Of a DNA stretch of 64,000 bases, positions 37,430 through 48,800 are shown piece after piece. Each line of letters begins with the position of its first letter. Position 1 is the stretch's first letter. Location of the stretch: contig NC_081295.1 in NCBI RefSeq assembly GCF_030435805.1, positions 121,867,501-121,931,500 of the forward strand, in the 5' to 3' direction. Source of the DNA: Mustela lutreola (Eukaryota > Chordata > Mammalia > Carnivora > Mustelidae). The notes below the pieces were generated by a model. That model searched no databases, was not told the origin of the DNA, and saw only the letters and a list, made by a program, of their open reading frames with translations. The position numbers and the translations under genes were made by a program.

Positions 37430-38434
37430 TTAGAGGACCCCTTTCAATATTTCCTGTAGAGCTGGTTTGGTATTTGCAAATTCTTTCAGTTTTTGTTTGT
37501 CCTGGAAGCTTTTAATCTCTCCTTCTATTTTCAATGATAGCCTACCTGGATATAGTATTCTTGGCTGCATGTTTTTCTTGTTTAGTGCTGTGTAAATATC
37601 ATGCCAGCTCTTTCTGGCATGCCAGGTCTCTGTGGATAAGTCAGCTGCCAATCTAATATTTTTACCATTGTATGTTACAGACTTCTTTTCCTGGGCTGCT
37701 TTCAGGATTTTCTCTTTGTCACTGAGACTTGTGAATTTTACTATTAGGTGACATGGTGTGGGCCTATTCTTATTGATTTTGAGGGGCATTCTCTGAACCT
37801 CCTGAATTTTGATGCTCGTTCCCTTTGCCATATTGGGGAAATTCTCCCCAATAATTCTCTCCAGTATACCTTCTGCTCCCCTCTCTCTTTCTTCTTCTTC
37901 TGAAATCCCAATTATTCTAATGTTGTTTCATCTTATGGTGTCACTTATCTCTCGAATTCTCCCCTCGTGGTCCAGTAGCTGTTTGTCCCTCTTTTGCTCA
38001 GCTTCTTCATTCTCTGTCATTTGGTCTTCTATATCACTAATTCTTTCTTCTGCCTCATTTATCCTAGCAGTGAGAGCCTCCATTTTTGATTGCACCTCAT
38101 TAATAGCTTTTTTGATTTCAACTTGGTTAGATTTTAGTTCTTTTATGTCTCCAGAAAGGGCTTTTATATATCTCGAGAGGGTTTCTCTAATATCTTCCAT
38201 GCCTTTTTCGAGCCCGGCTAGAACCTTGAGAATTGTCATTCTGAACTCTAGATCTGGCATATTACCAATGTCTGTATTGATTAGGTCCCTAACCTTCGGC
38301 ACTGCCTCTTTTTTTTTTTTTTTTTTTTGTGTTGAATTTTTACGTCTTGTCATTTTGTCCTGATAAGAGTATATGAAGGGGCATGTAAATACTAAAGGGG
38401 TGGCAACAACCCCAGGAAAATGTGCTTTAACCAA
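37430..38434 (-). pseudogene. L1 ORF1, two open segments
   Basis: From the MTRRKNSTQKK start (38354) ORF1 is open through the coiled coil to about 37928. The C-terminal RNA-binding part is open at 37430-37831 (MAKGTSIKIQEV... ILKGVL). A break lies between the two, so no full-length ORF1 protein is made. Less damaged than the copy at 5.05-5.97 kb. Confidence 0.88.
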
Positions 38435-38999
38435 ATTAGAAGAGATCCAAAATCGTGAGGGGGGAGTAAGGGGATAAAAAGTCGTTCAAAAAGGAAGAAA
38501 TAAAAAAAAAAGAAAGAAAAAAAAAAAGAAAAGAACAGAATTAAAAAAAAGTAAACACCTTTCAGAAAGTGCTTGTTTTTCTGCTTCCAGAATTGCTGTC
38601 CTTCTTCTCTTCGATCTGCCGATGGATTTTCAGGTGTTTGCAATCTTTAGATAAGCTATCTAGCTCATCTCCGGCTAGCTGAAGTAGTCTCAGCCTGCTA
38701 CTTCTCCGCCATCTTGACTCCTCCCCCTCCTTCTTTATCTTTGACCATTAACAGTGTCATTGGAAAGTGTCTTGGAGATTCTATTTTTGTATTGAGATAA
38801 TAAGGTTTTCTATTAACTTCACAGACTTCTCTGTCCAGGTGTTTCCCCAGGATTGGGAAGTTCTCTGACAACACTTTGTAATAACAGCTCTGCCCCTCTT
38901 CTCCTTCTCTTTTCCTTTGATATACCCACTATTCTTAACTGGCTCTCCCAATGGAAACTGGTAGCTCTTGCAGGATTTCTTCATTTTCTTTTTTTCTTT

Positions 39000-40095
39000 T
39001 TTTTAAATTTTTTAATTTTTTATTTTTTTTATTAATTTTTTATTTTTTACAAACATATATTTTTATCTCCAGGGGTACAGGTCTGTGAATCACCAGGTTT
39101 ACACACTTCACAGCACTCACCAAATCACATACCCTCCCCAATGTCCATAATCCCACACCCTTCTCCCAAACCCCCTCCCCCCAGCAACCCTCAGTTTGTT
39201 TTGTGAGATTAAGAGTCACTTATGGTTTGTCTCCCTCCCAATCCCATCTTGTTTCATTTATTCTTCTTCTACCCACTTAAGCCTCCATGTTGCATCACCA
39301 ATTCCTCATGTCAGGGAGATCATATGATAGTTGTCTTTCTCTGCTTGACTTATTTCGCTAAGCATGATACGCTCTAGTTCCATCCATGTTGTCGCAAATG
39401 GCAAGATTTCATTTCTTTTGATGGCTGCATAGTATTCCATTGTGTATATATACCACATCTTCTTGATCCATTCATCTGTTGATGGACATCTAGGTTCTAT
39501 CGGGATTTCATCAAGATCAAAAGCTTTTGCACAGCAAAGGAAACAGTTAACAAAATCAAAAGCCAACTGACAGAATGGGAGAAGATATTTGCAAACGACA
39601 TATTAGATAAAGGACTAGTGTCCAGAATCTATAAAGAACTTAGCAAACTCAACAGCCAAAGAACAAATAATCCAATCAAGAAATGGGCAGAGGACATGAA
39701 CAGACATTTCTGCAAAAAAAAGACATCCAGATCGCCAACAGACACATGAAAAAGTGCTCCGTATCACTCGGCATCAGGGAAATACAAATCAAAACCACAA
39801 TGTGATATCACCTCACACCAGTCAGAACGGCTAAAATCAACAAGTCAGGGAATGACAGATGCTGGCGAGGATGGGGAGAAAGGGGAACCCTCCTCCATTG
39901 TTGTTGGGAATGCAAGCTGGTGCAGCCACTCTGGAAAACAGCATGGAGGTTCCTCAAAATGTTGAAAATAGAACTGCCCTATGACCCAGCAATTGCACTA
40001 TTGGGTATTTACCCTAAAGATACAAACGTAGTGACCCAAAGGGGCACGTGCACCCGAATGTTTATAGCAGCAATGTCCACAATAGCCAAACTATG
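39000..40095 (-). mobile_element. Twin-primed (5'-inverted) L1 insertion with target-site duplication
   Basis: 39000-39497 is the L1 3' end on the minus strand; 39498-40095 is L1 ORF2 sequence on the plus strand. The inverted piece ends ...GCCAAACTATGGA and the direct piece begins GAACCTAGATGTCC, which are adjacent in an intact L1, so almost nothing was lost at the inversion. Flanks carry GATTTCTTCATTTTCT (38974-38989) and GATTTGTTCATTTTCT (40096-40111), a 16-bp target-site duplication with one mismatch. Confidence 0.93.
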
Positions 40096-40103
40096 GATTT
40101 GTT

Positions 40104-40225
40104 CATTTTCTAAGCTTGTTTTTCTTTTAAGTAACCTCTACCTGCAACATAGGGCTCCAGGTCACAACCCAAAGATCAAAGGTCAGATGCACCACTAACT
40201 GAAGCAGCCACACACCTCAAGGTTT
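40104..40225 (-). repeat. Possible degenerate Can-SINE, minus orientation
   Basis: On the minus strand it reads GTGTGTGGCTGCTTCAGTTA..., then GATCTTTGGGTTGTGACCTGG and GAGCCCTATGTTGCAGGTAGAGGTTACTT, resembling a decayed SINE of the older Can-SINE type. The TT-rich end is where the twin-primed L1 landed. Call is tentative. Confidence 0.45.
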
Positions 40226-40565
40226 CTTCACTTTAAAAAATAATAATAAACCTTAGTTCTCTTCACTTCTACCTGAATCGTTTCTAGATTCCACCTTTCG
40301 GATCAAGTATTCTCCCTTCCACCTGATCTGCTCTATTTCCAATGTTTCTAATGCATTCTTCAACTCATTTACTGAGTTCAGCTCCAGAATTTCAGTTTGG
40401 TGCTTTTTTAGAAATTCGGTCTCTTTGGTAAAGTGCTCCTTCTATCCATTCATTTTATTACTGAGTTCATTGAATTGCCTGATTCTCTTGTATCTTGTTA
40501 AATTCCGTTCTGGCCGTTATTTTGAATTCTCTATTACTTAGATCACAGTCTTCTGTAAATGTACG

Positions 40566-42050
40566 TTTGGTGGCTGGAGAACTGTCATTTCCTTTTAACA
40601 AAACGATATTACCATGATTTTTCATGCTGTTTAATGAGATTTTTCTCTGCTAAATAGTTTGAAGTAGCCAACACCTTTTGTATGTAGGCAAAAATTTGTT
40701 AACTATGATTCTAACATTTCATGGGTGGGAGGTTAGAGGCCCTTCTTTAGTATTACAGCAGGTTGAAAAAGAGCACAAGTTTTTGCTTTTTCTTACCATA
40801 GTAGCCCTGGTAGCTGTATAGACCAGGCTCAAAGGAAAAAAAAAAAAAAAAAAAAAAGAAGGAGACTGGCAACTCTATGGGGGGCTAGTATGTACTATGT
40901 CCCTTGGATTTGGGGCATGCCCCACACTCCAGGAGGAGGATCCTCAAGTTCATGAGTCCCATGGAGCTGGGAGCTCTCTTGCTGAACTCTCAGGGCAGAC
41001 AGTGAATAAAGTGTTTCTTCTTCTCTGCCTCCTTCCTTCCCTTGCCTTTTTCTTCCCCCCACTGTCCCCTCCTGGTCACAGATGTCCTACCTCAGAGGAC
41101 CCTGCTCTGTGGCTTCACAGCAGGGGGTCCTCCAGAACATCCCACAGGACCAAGTAGCCTTTCACTCACTCATTTTCACCCTCACCTTCTCGGTCACAGG
41201 AGTTATTGGTGAGTGTTACCACTACTTTAAAAGCCAGGGTAACAGGCCCCACCATGCTGCCTGGGCTCTGGTCTCCCTGAAGACCAATCCACACCCTCTC
41301 AGATGTAAACATGAATGGATCTCATTGGTGTCTCGTGTGCTGTCCAGAGGAGCCTTTGTTGGCTTTTGGAATCCTACTAGTTGTAAAGAGAAAGGGGGAG
41401 ACAAAGGGAAGGACTCATTCAACCATGATGCTGACCTCACTCCTCCCAAGAATGATGGTTTTAACCATTCTTTCTGGAATTACATGGGCAGCTGGTCCAC
41501 TAGTTTCAAAAGATTCCTCTTTTTTTGTGTGAATAATTCCTATCACATGCATACCTTCATTTCCTCTCCATTTCAAAGGAAACATACCCATAGCCCATCT
41601 AAAAGGAATCCAGTGTCATAAAGCCACAAGGTAGACTGTAAGAGGAGATGAACATGTCAGATAATATATTAACACATAGAGTGTTTTAAAAAATATACAA
41701 AGGTCCCAAAGAGTATATTTATGACTTTATTGTTGGGATAAATATTTTAATAAATTTGAAAATTCTTCTACTACTCTTTCCCATGTACTGTGAGCAATGC
41801 AGTGCCCTCCTCCAACATACAGTTCAGTTTAAATGTTTGTATCACTCAGTGTTCAGTCAGGAGGCAGAAACCACATCACTCATGTTAACAGGGAAAATAT
41901 GATATAAAGAATTATTAAGAAAGAGGTATTTAATTATGAAAGAGATAAAAGAAGCCCTATGGAAAGCAGAAGCAGAAGATATAGGAAGCAGACTTTACAT
42001 CTAGGGCTGAGGTAGAGCATCCAAAAGACAATACATTTGAAAGAATAAGA
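40566..42050 (+). repeat. Segmental duplication C, copy 1 (direct partner at 62.71-64.0 kb)
   Basis: Collinear, same-strand match with 62709-64000, for example TTTGGAATCCTACTAGTTGTAAA, GGGGGAGACAAAGGG, TTCAACCATGATGCTGACCTC and AGGAGGCAGAAACCACATCAC. Identity is roughly 90% in stretches compared by eye. The offset is about 22.1 kb. The matched sequence carries no recognised gene; the 179-codon frame at 41082-41621 is not preserved in the partner. The block at 40840-41060 with AATAAAGTGTTTCTTCTTC could be part of an LTR, unproven. Confidence 0.9.
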
Positions 42051-43825
42051 CTGACATTCTGTTTATTGGACAAGGTGGGACCAGAGTCCCCAGGAAGGAA
42101 AGAAATTCACCAAGACACTGCAGAACAAGCCTGTTGGGTAGGAAAACTCTCACTAGAGAACTGACAAGAGTCCCTGGGAGGCAGCACTCTAGTACATAAC
42201 TTGTTACAATGCCATACTCATTCACCCAAAGGCAAAGGAAACTAAGTCTTCTCCGGCCACTCTCAGTAGCATTGTAAGGTCAAGGGGGAAACAACACCAA
42301 AAGTGGGACACCTAGGTGGCTCACTCAGTTAAATGTCTTCCTTCAGCTCAGGTCATGATCCCAAAGTCTGGGGATAGAGTCCTGCTTTGGGTTCTCTGCT
42401 TAGCTGGGAGTCTGCTTCTCTCTCTGCCTGCCACTCTTCCTGCTTGTACTCACTCAATCTCTCTTTGACAAATACATAAATAAAATATTTTTTTTAAAAA
42501 ACACGAGAAGAAAAAAGCTTTTTCTCCTGCTATGTCTTGCTGTGTTCCCTCTGGTGCTATGTAGGAATTCAGTGTCTGCACAGATGAAATATGACTTGCA
42601 TACACCTCCCTGGATGAGACTAACTGAAAAACAAAGGAGGAATGCCTAGAAATTTATGCCTCCATTGAAATTTCTTGGCTGAAATTGGCCACATTCTTAC
42701 TGCAGCTCAGTTCTCTCATCTAGGAATAAATGTTTAAGTTTCAAGGAAAAACAGGCACATGTGGTGCTCATGTACTTCATGAACTCCTACCTCCTTGCCC
42801 TTACCACATGCTGTCCCATATATTACTGTCCTTTCCATTAAGGCTACACTTTCCTCCTTGCTTTGTGCTTGCACGTGCTGTATTGATATGACCCCAATGA
42901 AACTGGAGACAAAGCTTGGCTGGAGGCCTTTTGCCGCTAGAGTGTCTGGTCCCTAGGCCTCTCTTTTATCCTATGAAGTTGTCTGGAGTAATCTTTTCAT
43001 TTGCCATCTCAGGGTTTGCTGGCCAAAACCAACAGTGCACTGACTGACAAAGGTGATGCCAAATGTGCCACATGGCAAAAATGAAACATTTATGACCTCC
43101 AGTATCAACAATTAGGGCACATACAGGGTAGATTTGAATCAAAAGACAATTAATTGAAAAGGGGCAGATTTCACACTTTTAGTTCCTCAACTTCCACATA
43201 AACCATTTGCTCACATTGGAACTTGCATATAGCAACACAACAACTCCACATTTTCACCCATCTGCAGGGCTACACTTAAAAGTGAAAAAGTTCTCACTCT
43301 TTTCCCAAAATGTAATAAACAGGCAGTCTCAGGCATTGAATCAGTTATATTTATTCCTTAAGTCCAGCCACACTCATTTGACTCCTCTGTTATCTAGAGA
43401 TTACATTTGAAATATTACCATGGACAACTTGCATAAAATCACACTGGTAAGAAGGGAGTATGAAAATAGATAATTAATACAAATGACAAATCTACATGAC
43501 AAGATAGAAAAATATGCAAAGGGACTCCAGTCCTTTTCCTACTTTTGGTCACAGGAAGGAATTGAGATCTGTGACCTCCTTCTTCCACTTCCAATTCCGT
43601 GTCTTCTCATCTGTCCCAGAACTACAACAAGTCGGCGTTCTCTACTTCAGGAGCCAACAAACCTTTATTCATCAAGGTCTGAGTCCTCAAGAGTCTGGCT
43701 TTCTTCTGTTTCCTGTGGGTTCCATCCACCTTTACAATTGGACTAAAAGTACTGAGAAGCCGTACATAGATCCTGGAACTGTGCTTATAGTCAAAGCTTT
43801 GAAAACATACATTTTCATTTACCTC
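42051..43825. other. Intergenic region downstream of the butyrophilin-like gene
   Basis: Apart from the Can-SINE at 42305-42500 I recognise no repeat or exon. The frames at 43483-43746 and 43514-43906 have no family resemblance. Confidence 0.5.
42305..42500 (+). repeat. Can-SINE, plus orientation
   Basis: GTGGGACACCTAGGTGGCTCACTCAGTTAA head, CAGCTCAGGTCATGATCCC middle, CTCTCTGCCTGCC and an AAATACATAAATAAAATA tail. Confidence 0.9.
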
Positions 43826-43831
43826 TTTATT
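43826..43831 (-). terminator. Candidate polyadenylation signal of the butyrophilin-like gene
   Basis: AATAAA on the minus strand, about 690 nt past the stop codon at 44519. It is the nearest canonical hexamer I noticed downstream of the stop; others occur near 43666 and 43350. Use is unproven. Confidence 0.3.
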
Positions 43832-44518
43832 CTGGTAGTAGTTCTGTTCTTTCCAACTGCTGCTGACTCACAAGGAAAACCAAACTCTCATTTTTCCATT
43901 CCCTGAATTAATGCAACACCAGTATTTCAGAAAAAAAACCCAAATATTTACTAAGTTTCATTAAGATAAGTATGTCTCATCCATTCCAAAATAGGAAGCC
44001 TCTACAATAGAATTCTACACTCCACTACAATAGAATTCTTCAAGTCCATTAGCCATACATTTCTTCAGAAATGTTCAGATGGACAATGTTTTTTAGTCAG
44101 AGTGCACATTTCCTAAATAGAGCTTGTAACCCACCCATAGTCTCTGGGTTTAACTGCATGGCTCAAACTATATAAAATAAAAACTACTTAATTCTTCAGA
44201 ATAATTCAGACCTCATCTCATTTCATATCAAAACAATACAAAGACTCCATGAAATAATGCTCATGATCAAAAGAAACATGACTTCCAATAGCAAAATTCA
44301 GCCAACCCCATTACAGCTGAAAAAGTCAACATTTATCTTCTAATACCTGAGCATAAGGCATGAACCAACTATTCTCATAACCTCACCCCAGCAGTCTATA
44401 CCCAGAAAAGAAGGGCAAGACACCCGGTCATTCAGGACTAACTTCAGAGGCTATTACCCCTGGGAATCTGCAGCCCCAGGAGGAGCCACCATGAGGAATC
44501 TGGGACAGTGTTGGAGCA

Positions 44519-45168
44519 TTATGGGGACATAGCTTCAGGACCAGAGGGGAGTAATGGAGATTCATCAACACCACAGTCTGAACTGAGCCCCTGCCCTGAG
44601 AGGCTCACAGGCTCCTCTGAAGAACAAGGAGGGTTGTTAACGGGTACAGGGGTCTGCATGGGCCCACCCACCCCAGAGCAGATGGTCAGGGACACAACTC
44701 CTGACCTCAACCTGAAGTATGGAAACAGAGTCCCAGAGGAGGAAGCAAGAGGGAAGGAGAAAAGGTGGGAACCATCAGTCATGTTGTAGAATGAGACATC
44801 CCCTTCATTCAGGTCCAGGAAAACCCCTAACCTCTGGGGAATTGGCACAATGTGTTCTCCATTAGCAGGGAGGGAACCGAATATATTATCATACATCCCC
44901 ACAACCCAGAATCCCTTTTCTGGGGATTCCCAGTACCAGCCTTTCCTCTCCACATCTCTCCTACAAACCCCCAGGGCCCACTCACTTCTTTCTGCATTCC
45001 TGATCTCTACCTCCCAGTAACAACACCCTGAAGTGATGCCTTCATGACTCAAGACACTATAGACTCCATCTTCTGAGCACTTGGGTGAGTCCTTGAATGT
45101 CACACTAGTCTTGTCATCAGAGACAGCAAGCCTGGAGTGGGCAGACTCTGGATCCAGACTGACAGTCA
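44519..45168 (-). CDS. BTN-like exon 9: B30.2 (PRY-SPRY) domain and C-terminal tail
   Basis: Acceptor GTCTCTGCAG|TGACTG. PRY part: [25 protein letters not shown] part: [29 protein letters not shown] and [20 protein letters not shown], the hallmark B30.2 strings. In butyrophilins this cytosolic domain receives inside signals (for example phosphoantigen binding in BTN3A1). A ~50-residue tail rich in P, S and G ends ...[12 protein letters not shown] at 44519-44521. Confidence 0.96.
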
Positions 45169-45773
45169 CTGCAGAGACAGTTAACAATCATTCAAGGACT
45201 TGTCCTACCACATAACAAGACACATAACCACCACCCCACCACCCCCAGACACCCAGCTGCATGCAGGGAGGACTAAACCTCATGAAATGAGAGCCTTAGA
45301 CATGTCACAGGGCACTTGAGGGCCAGACAGGACTCCAACACTAAAGAATACCTATTTATATCCAGTATCAGTTACACCCAGTAATCTCAGCTACATGACT
45401 TTCACTGCTCCATCCCACCCCACCACCATTGATGATGCCAGCATCTGTATCACCAGAGCAAGCTGAAGGAGATGTCAGCAGCCATAGAATAGCAGTAGGA
45501 GCACCCAAACAATAGAAGTAACTCACAGGCCTGGAAATTCTCCTTCCGCCAATCTACAAAAAAACCACATTGCACAAATGTGAACAACAAGTCATGAGGA
45601 CTTGAGGAAACTGTACAGGCCATTGTTGGTACCTATCTCTGAAATACACTGAACCAAGAGTTATAGGGGAAATTGTTTTGGAAGCATTCACCTGATGAAT
45701 TTATTGTTCATGCACGTTTATTTTCTTTCTAACACACTCTCCTTCCCTCTCTCTGTCTCTCTCTGTCCTCTCT

Positions 45774-45819
<46 letters not shown>

Positions 45820-48800
45820 CTCTCTCTCTCATACATCCAGCCATCATGCTACACTGTTTCCATGAAACTGAGGCCATAAAGCTTAACACCACTGAGGTAC
45901 TGGGTACTGACCTAAAAAGAAGGCTCTTTGCACAGATTTCATTATCAAAGTAAGCTTTCTCAATCCCTAGCCACACATCCATCCTGAAAAGTAAGTTTTC
46001 TTTTGAGAAAGAACTGAGGAGATCAAAATTTCTGAGGCCTCCATTTAATTATAACAAACTGGCTGAACAAAACTTGCAGGCTGACTCAAAACCATGGTAG
46101 AGGCAATACAGCTGGGTGGAGCTGTACTTGGAGGATGACTATCAGCCATGGGTGAGGAGAGCTCAGGACATGGCACCAGAGAAATCTTGCCCCATCAAGA
46201 TGTAATGGAGAAGATTCAAGGAAGGAGAGAGAGAAGTTCAAAGCAAGAAAGTAATGTATTTGCTTCCCTTTATCATGGAGTATTGCACGGAAAAACATCC
46301 CTGTGTGTAAGGGGAAACCCAAAAACATTGAGTTTAGTCATCTTCTTCTCCTTATAATCACCTAGATAGTTCAAAAGCAGCAAGAGACACCACACATGAT
46401 CAGCCCCCAAATATGGCTGTGTCCTATGTCCCAGAAACTGTAAATATGTTTTGGCAGAGAGGACTTTACACATGTGAGTAAGGTTAAGGAACTGGAGATA
46501 TGAATGGGGCAGGGGTAGAATTACAATTTCTCCATAAACCTAGATGGAACCTCAAACCCAATTATCCTAAAGACCATATCAAGCTACCCTCTATAAAGTG
46601 AGGTCCTGAAATGAGCAAGAGAAGAATACAGGGACCCTGTCTCTCAGTGATGCAAAGTATGAACTCCTCCAACCTTCATACTCCCCTTTGGGAAGAAGAA
46701 AGGAAGCTAACTGATCCCAGCAAATGTATATCTGTCATAAGACCCTGATAAGTCTGCATGGTAAAGCTGTTACCTCCAATAGGACAGAGACTCCAGAACA
46801 AAATTAGAATGATTATAAAATAAGAGCAGGACACTTTCTTGAATATTTGCCAACAATATGGGACTCCTATTCTCCCACAGGTTTATTCAGATAAAGTAGT
46901 ATGTCCAGCTCTGTTGATTTGCTTATACCAACAGATCCCATGAAATGGGTGGACATGTCACATTTTGGGAAAAGGGAACTTTACTTGTTCTTCAGTAAGA
47001 CATTAGCTGACAGCAAACTCTACATTTCTACATGACAACTGACACAGATTAGCAAAGAAGAGGAATCAGGAGGAGAAGAAGGAAGAGGAGAAAGGGAGTT
47101 GGTGTTCCATTCTGAGACTCTACAGAGCTATGCTGTGCACCTCCATGGTCCAACCACACTCTTCAACTCATTTCCACAGCAAGCTGTTTATTAGAAATTA
47201 CTCTTCCAATTTCATGAATAAGTTCAGATCAGACATTTGGTCACATCACATTATGAGCCCAGCAATGTGAAAGTGCTGATTTTATTGAAAGGGTGTCTGT
47301 CTTTACAAAATAAAATGAATGTATATAAGGTATACTTTGAAAAACAGGCATTTCAATCCAGCAGAGAATGGGGTGATGCTAAAAGAAGACTATTTAATCC
47401 ACATTTTTAACTGATAAGTCCCAAGATTCAGTGAAGCTCTCTAAAGAGTTTTTCTCACACATCTGGTCCCCATAGATTCTTACACCCCTGTCTCCCCCTT
47501 CTCTGTTCTCACAGGATGTATCCCTCATCAGAAATAGAAACAGCCAGGACAGAAAAGGCACACATTATGGATTTAAATGGCCTAGATTTATAACCCACCC
47601 CAGTGCTAGAGGGTGCTCTGGATAACCTTTCATTGCATTAGCAACTCTAAGATCACACTCCTCCCCCGAGCTACTACAGCAAGGGTGAGATGGTCTCCTT
47701 ATCTGAAGCAAATCCAGTCAGAAAATTACTTCCAATATTAAATACATATTTAATATTAAAATAAATATGTCTTTTCAGAAAACTCTCAGACGAGTATCAA
47801 GGAGTTTATTACTTTTTGCTCATCCAATAACTTGCATGCCCTTTGTGTACTTCCAGTTCTAACCACCATGGCTTTCATTTGTGGTCTCTCTTCTACCCAA
47901 AGCCACCCAAAGTGTCTCTGAGAGGAATCACAGGCTCTCTACTTTCCTTCTCATCTCCTCCACTCTTCTCCAACCAGCTATTCTTTCCCTGATTTACTCC
48001 CAAATTTTCTCTGGTAAACAATTTTCACTTCTCTGAGCTTCTCCTATTGCAATCCTCACACATTGCCTCTAATAAATCTAACCAGTACTGAGCCTATCAG
48101 GCAACCCAGAATTCTCCTAAAAGGAGAGATAATGGTTGTGAACAACTATAAGTTACTGTCCTTTAAAAAATTAATTTCTTAATGCTGTAATACAAACATG
48201 TACATAAGATTTCGTATATAATGGCCAGTATCTCACAAATCCACTACCAGGACTGCCTAAACATCCTGGAGGCTCTGGATCTGAGAATCAGAAGAGCTGA
48301 GCTAAAGATAACTACTTCCAAAACAAACATGGAGGTTTAGAGGAAGATACCTGGCTCGGACAAGGAGTCAGAGCACGCAGAAGCAAAATGAAGACTACCA
48401 TTCCGGAGAAACAGCAAAAAACCAACCAAACAAAAAAACCAAAAACAAAAACAAACAAACGAACAACAAACCAGGAAAACCAAAGCAAGATCTAAAAGAG
48501 ATAGGAATTTCAGGGTAAAATGGATTCAGAAAAAGGATTCCTTATGGAAATACTGAGTCCTAAGCAGGCAAGCTTGATTTCTGAAATCTTCCAGAGACAG
48601 CAAATTCTGAAGTACACCGTCAATGCCACGGTCCAACTGCCCTTACAAATGACCACTTTGCTGTCACTGGACCAACAAAATATCAGTTGAACAAGGTGCA
48701 TTCAGATGTTGCTAATTCTAACAACATCCTACAGTAGAGGATGGGTCAGAATAGAGGCAGATCTGTGTTCCCACGGACAGTCCCTACAGTCCTCAGAAGG

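Larger units (their letters stand above)
34621..38727 (-). mobile_element. Young LINE-1, minus orientation, with internal deletions
   Basis: Inserted with a perfect 15-bp target-site duplication, TCCTTCTTTATCTTT, at 34606-34620 and 38728-38742. The 5' end (at 38727) is the GAGTCAAGATGGCGG end shared with the L1 at 3.04 kb. ORF1 reads 37430-38434 in two frames. ORF2 includes ADDMILY near 36600 and a long open C-terminal segment at 35163-36203. Two blocks are missing relative to the other copy: most of the 5'UTR (joint near 38560) and about 1.35 kb of ORF2 (joint near 36866). Nearly identical elsewhere, so recently active. Not autonomous. Confidence 0.95.
27990..40555 (-). mobile_element. Ancient L1 (minus orientation) split by nested insertions
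   Basis: Diverged L1 ORF2 text runs minus-strand in blocks 27990-29418, 32090-32655, 33207-34605, 38743-38975 and 40225-40555. Together they cover ORF2 reverse transcriptase back to ORF1 and the 5' side in consistent order. Later insertions separate the blocks: the L1/CRTC2 chimera, a probable solo LTR, a young L1, a twin-primed L1 and a degenerate SINE. No open frames survive. Treating the blocks as one element is inference from order and orientation. Confidence 0.8.

Noticed and set aside
40840-41080. Possible LTR fragment with AATAAAGTGTTTCTTCTTC in both copies of duplication C
   Set aside because: The signal resembles an R/U5 region, but I could find neither TG...CA ends nor target-site duplications, so it is not annotated as an LTR.
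41082-41621. 179-codon open frame in duplication C copy 1
   Set aside because: The homologous stretch in copy 2 (63.2-63.75 kb) does not keep the same frame, so it is not under coding constraint.
43514-43906. 130-codon frame downstream of the BTN-like gene
   Set aside because: No family resemblance; overlapping frames of similar length exist; no conserved motif.
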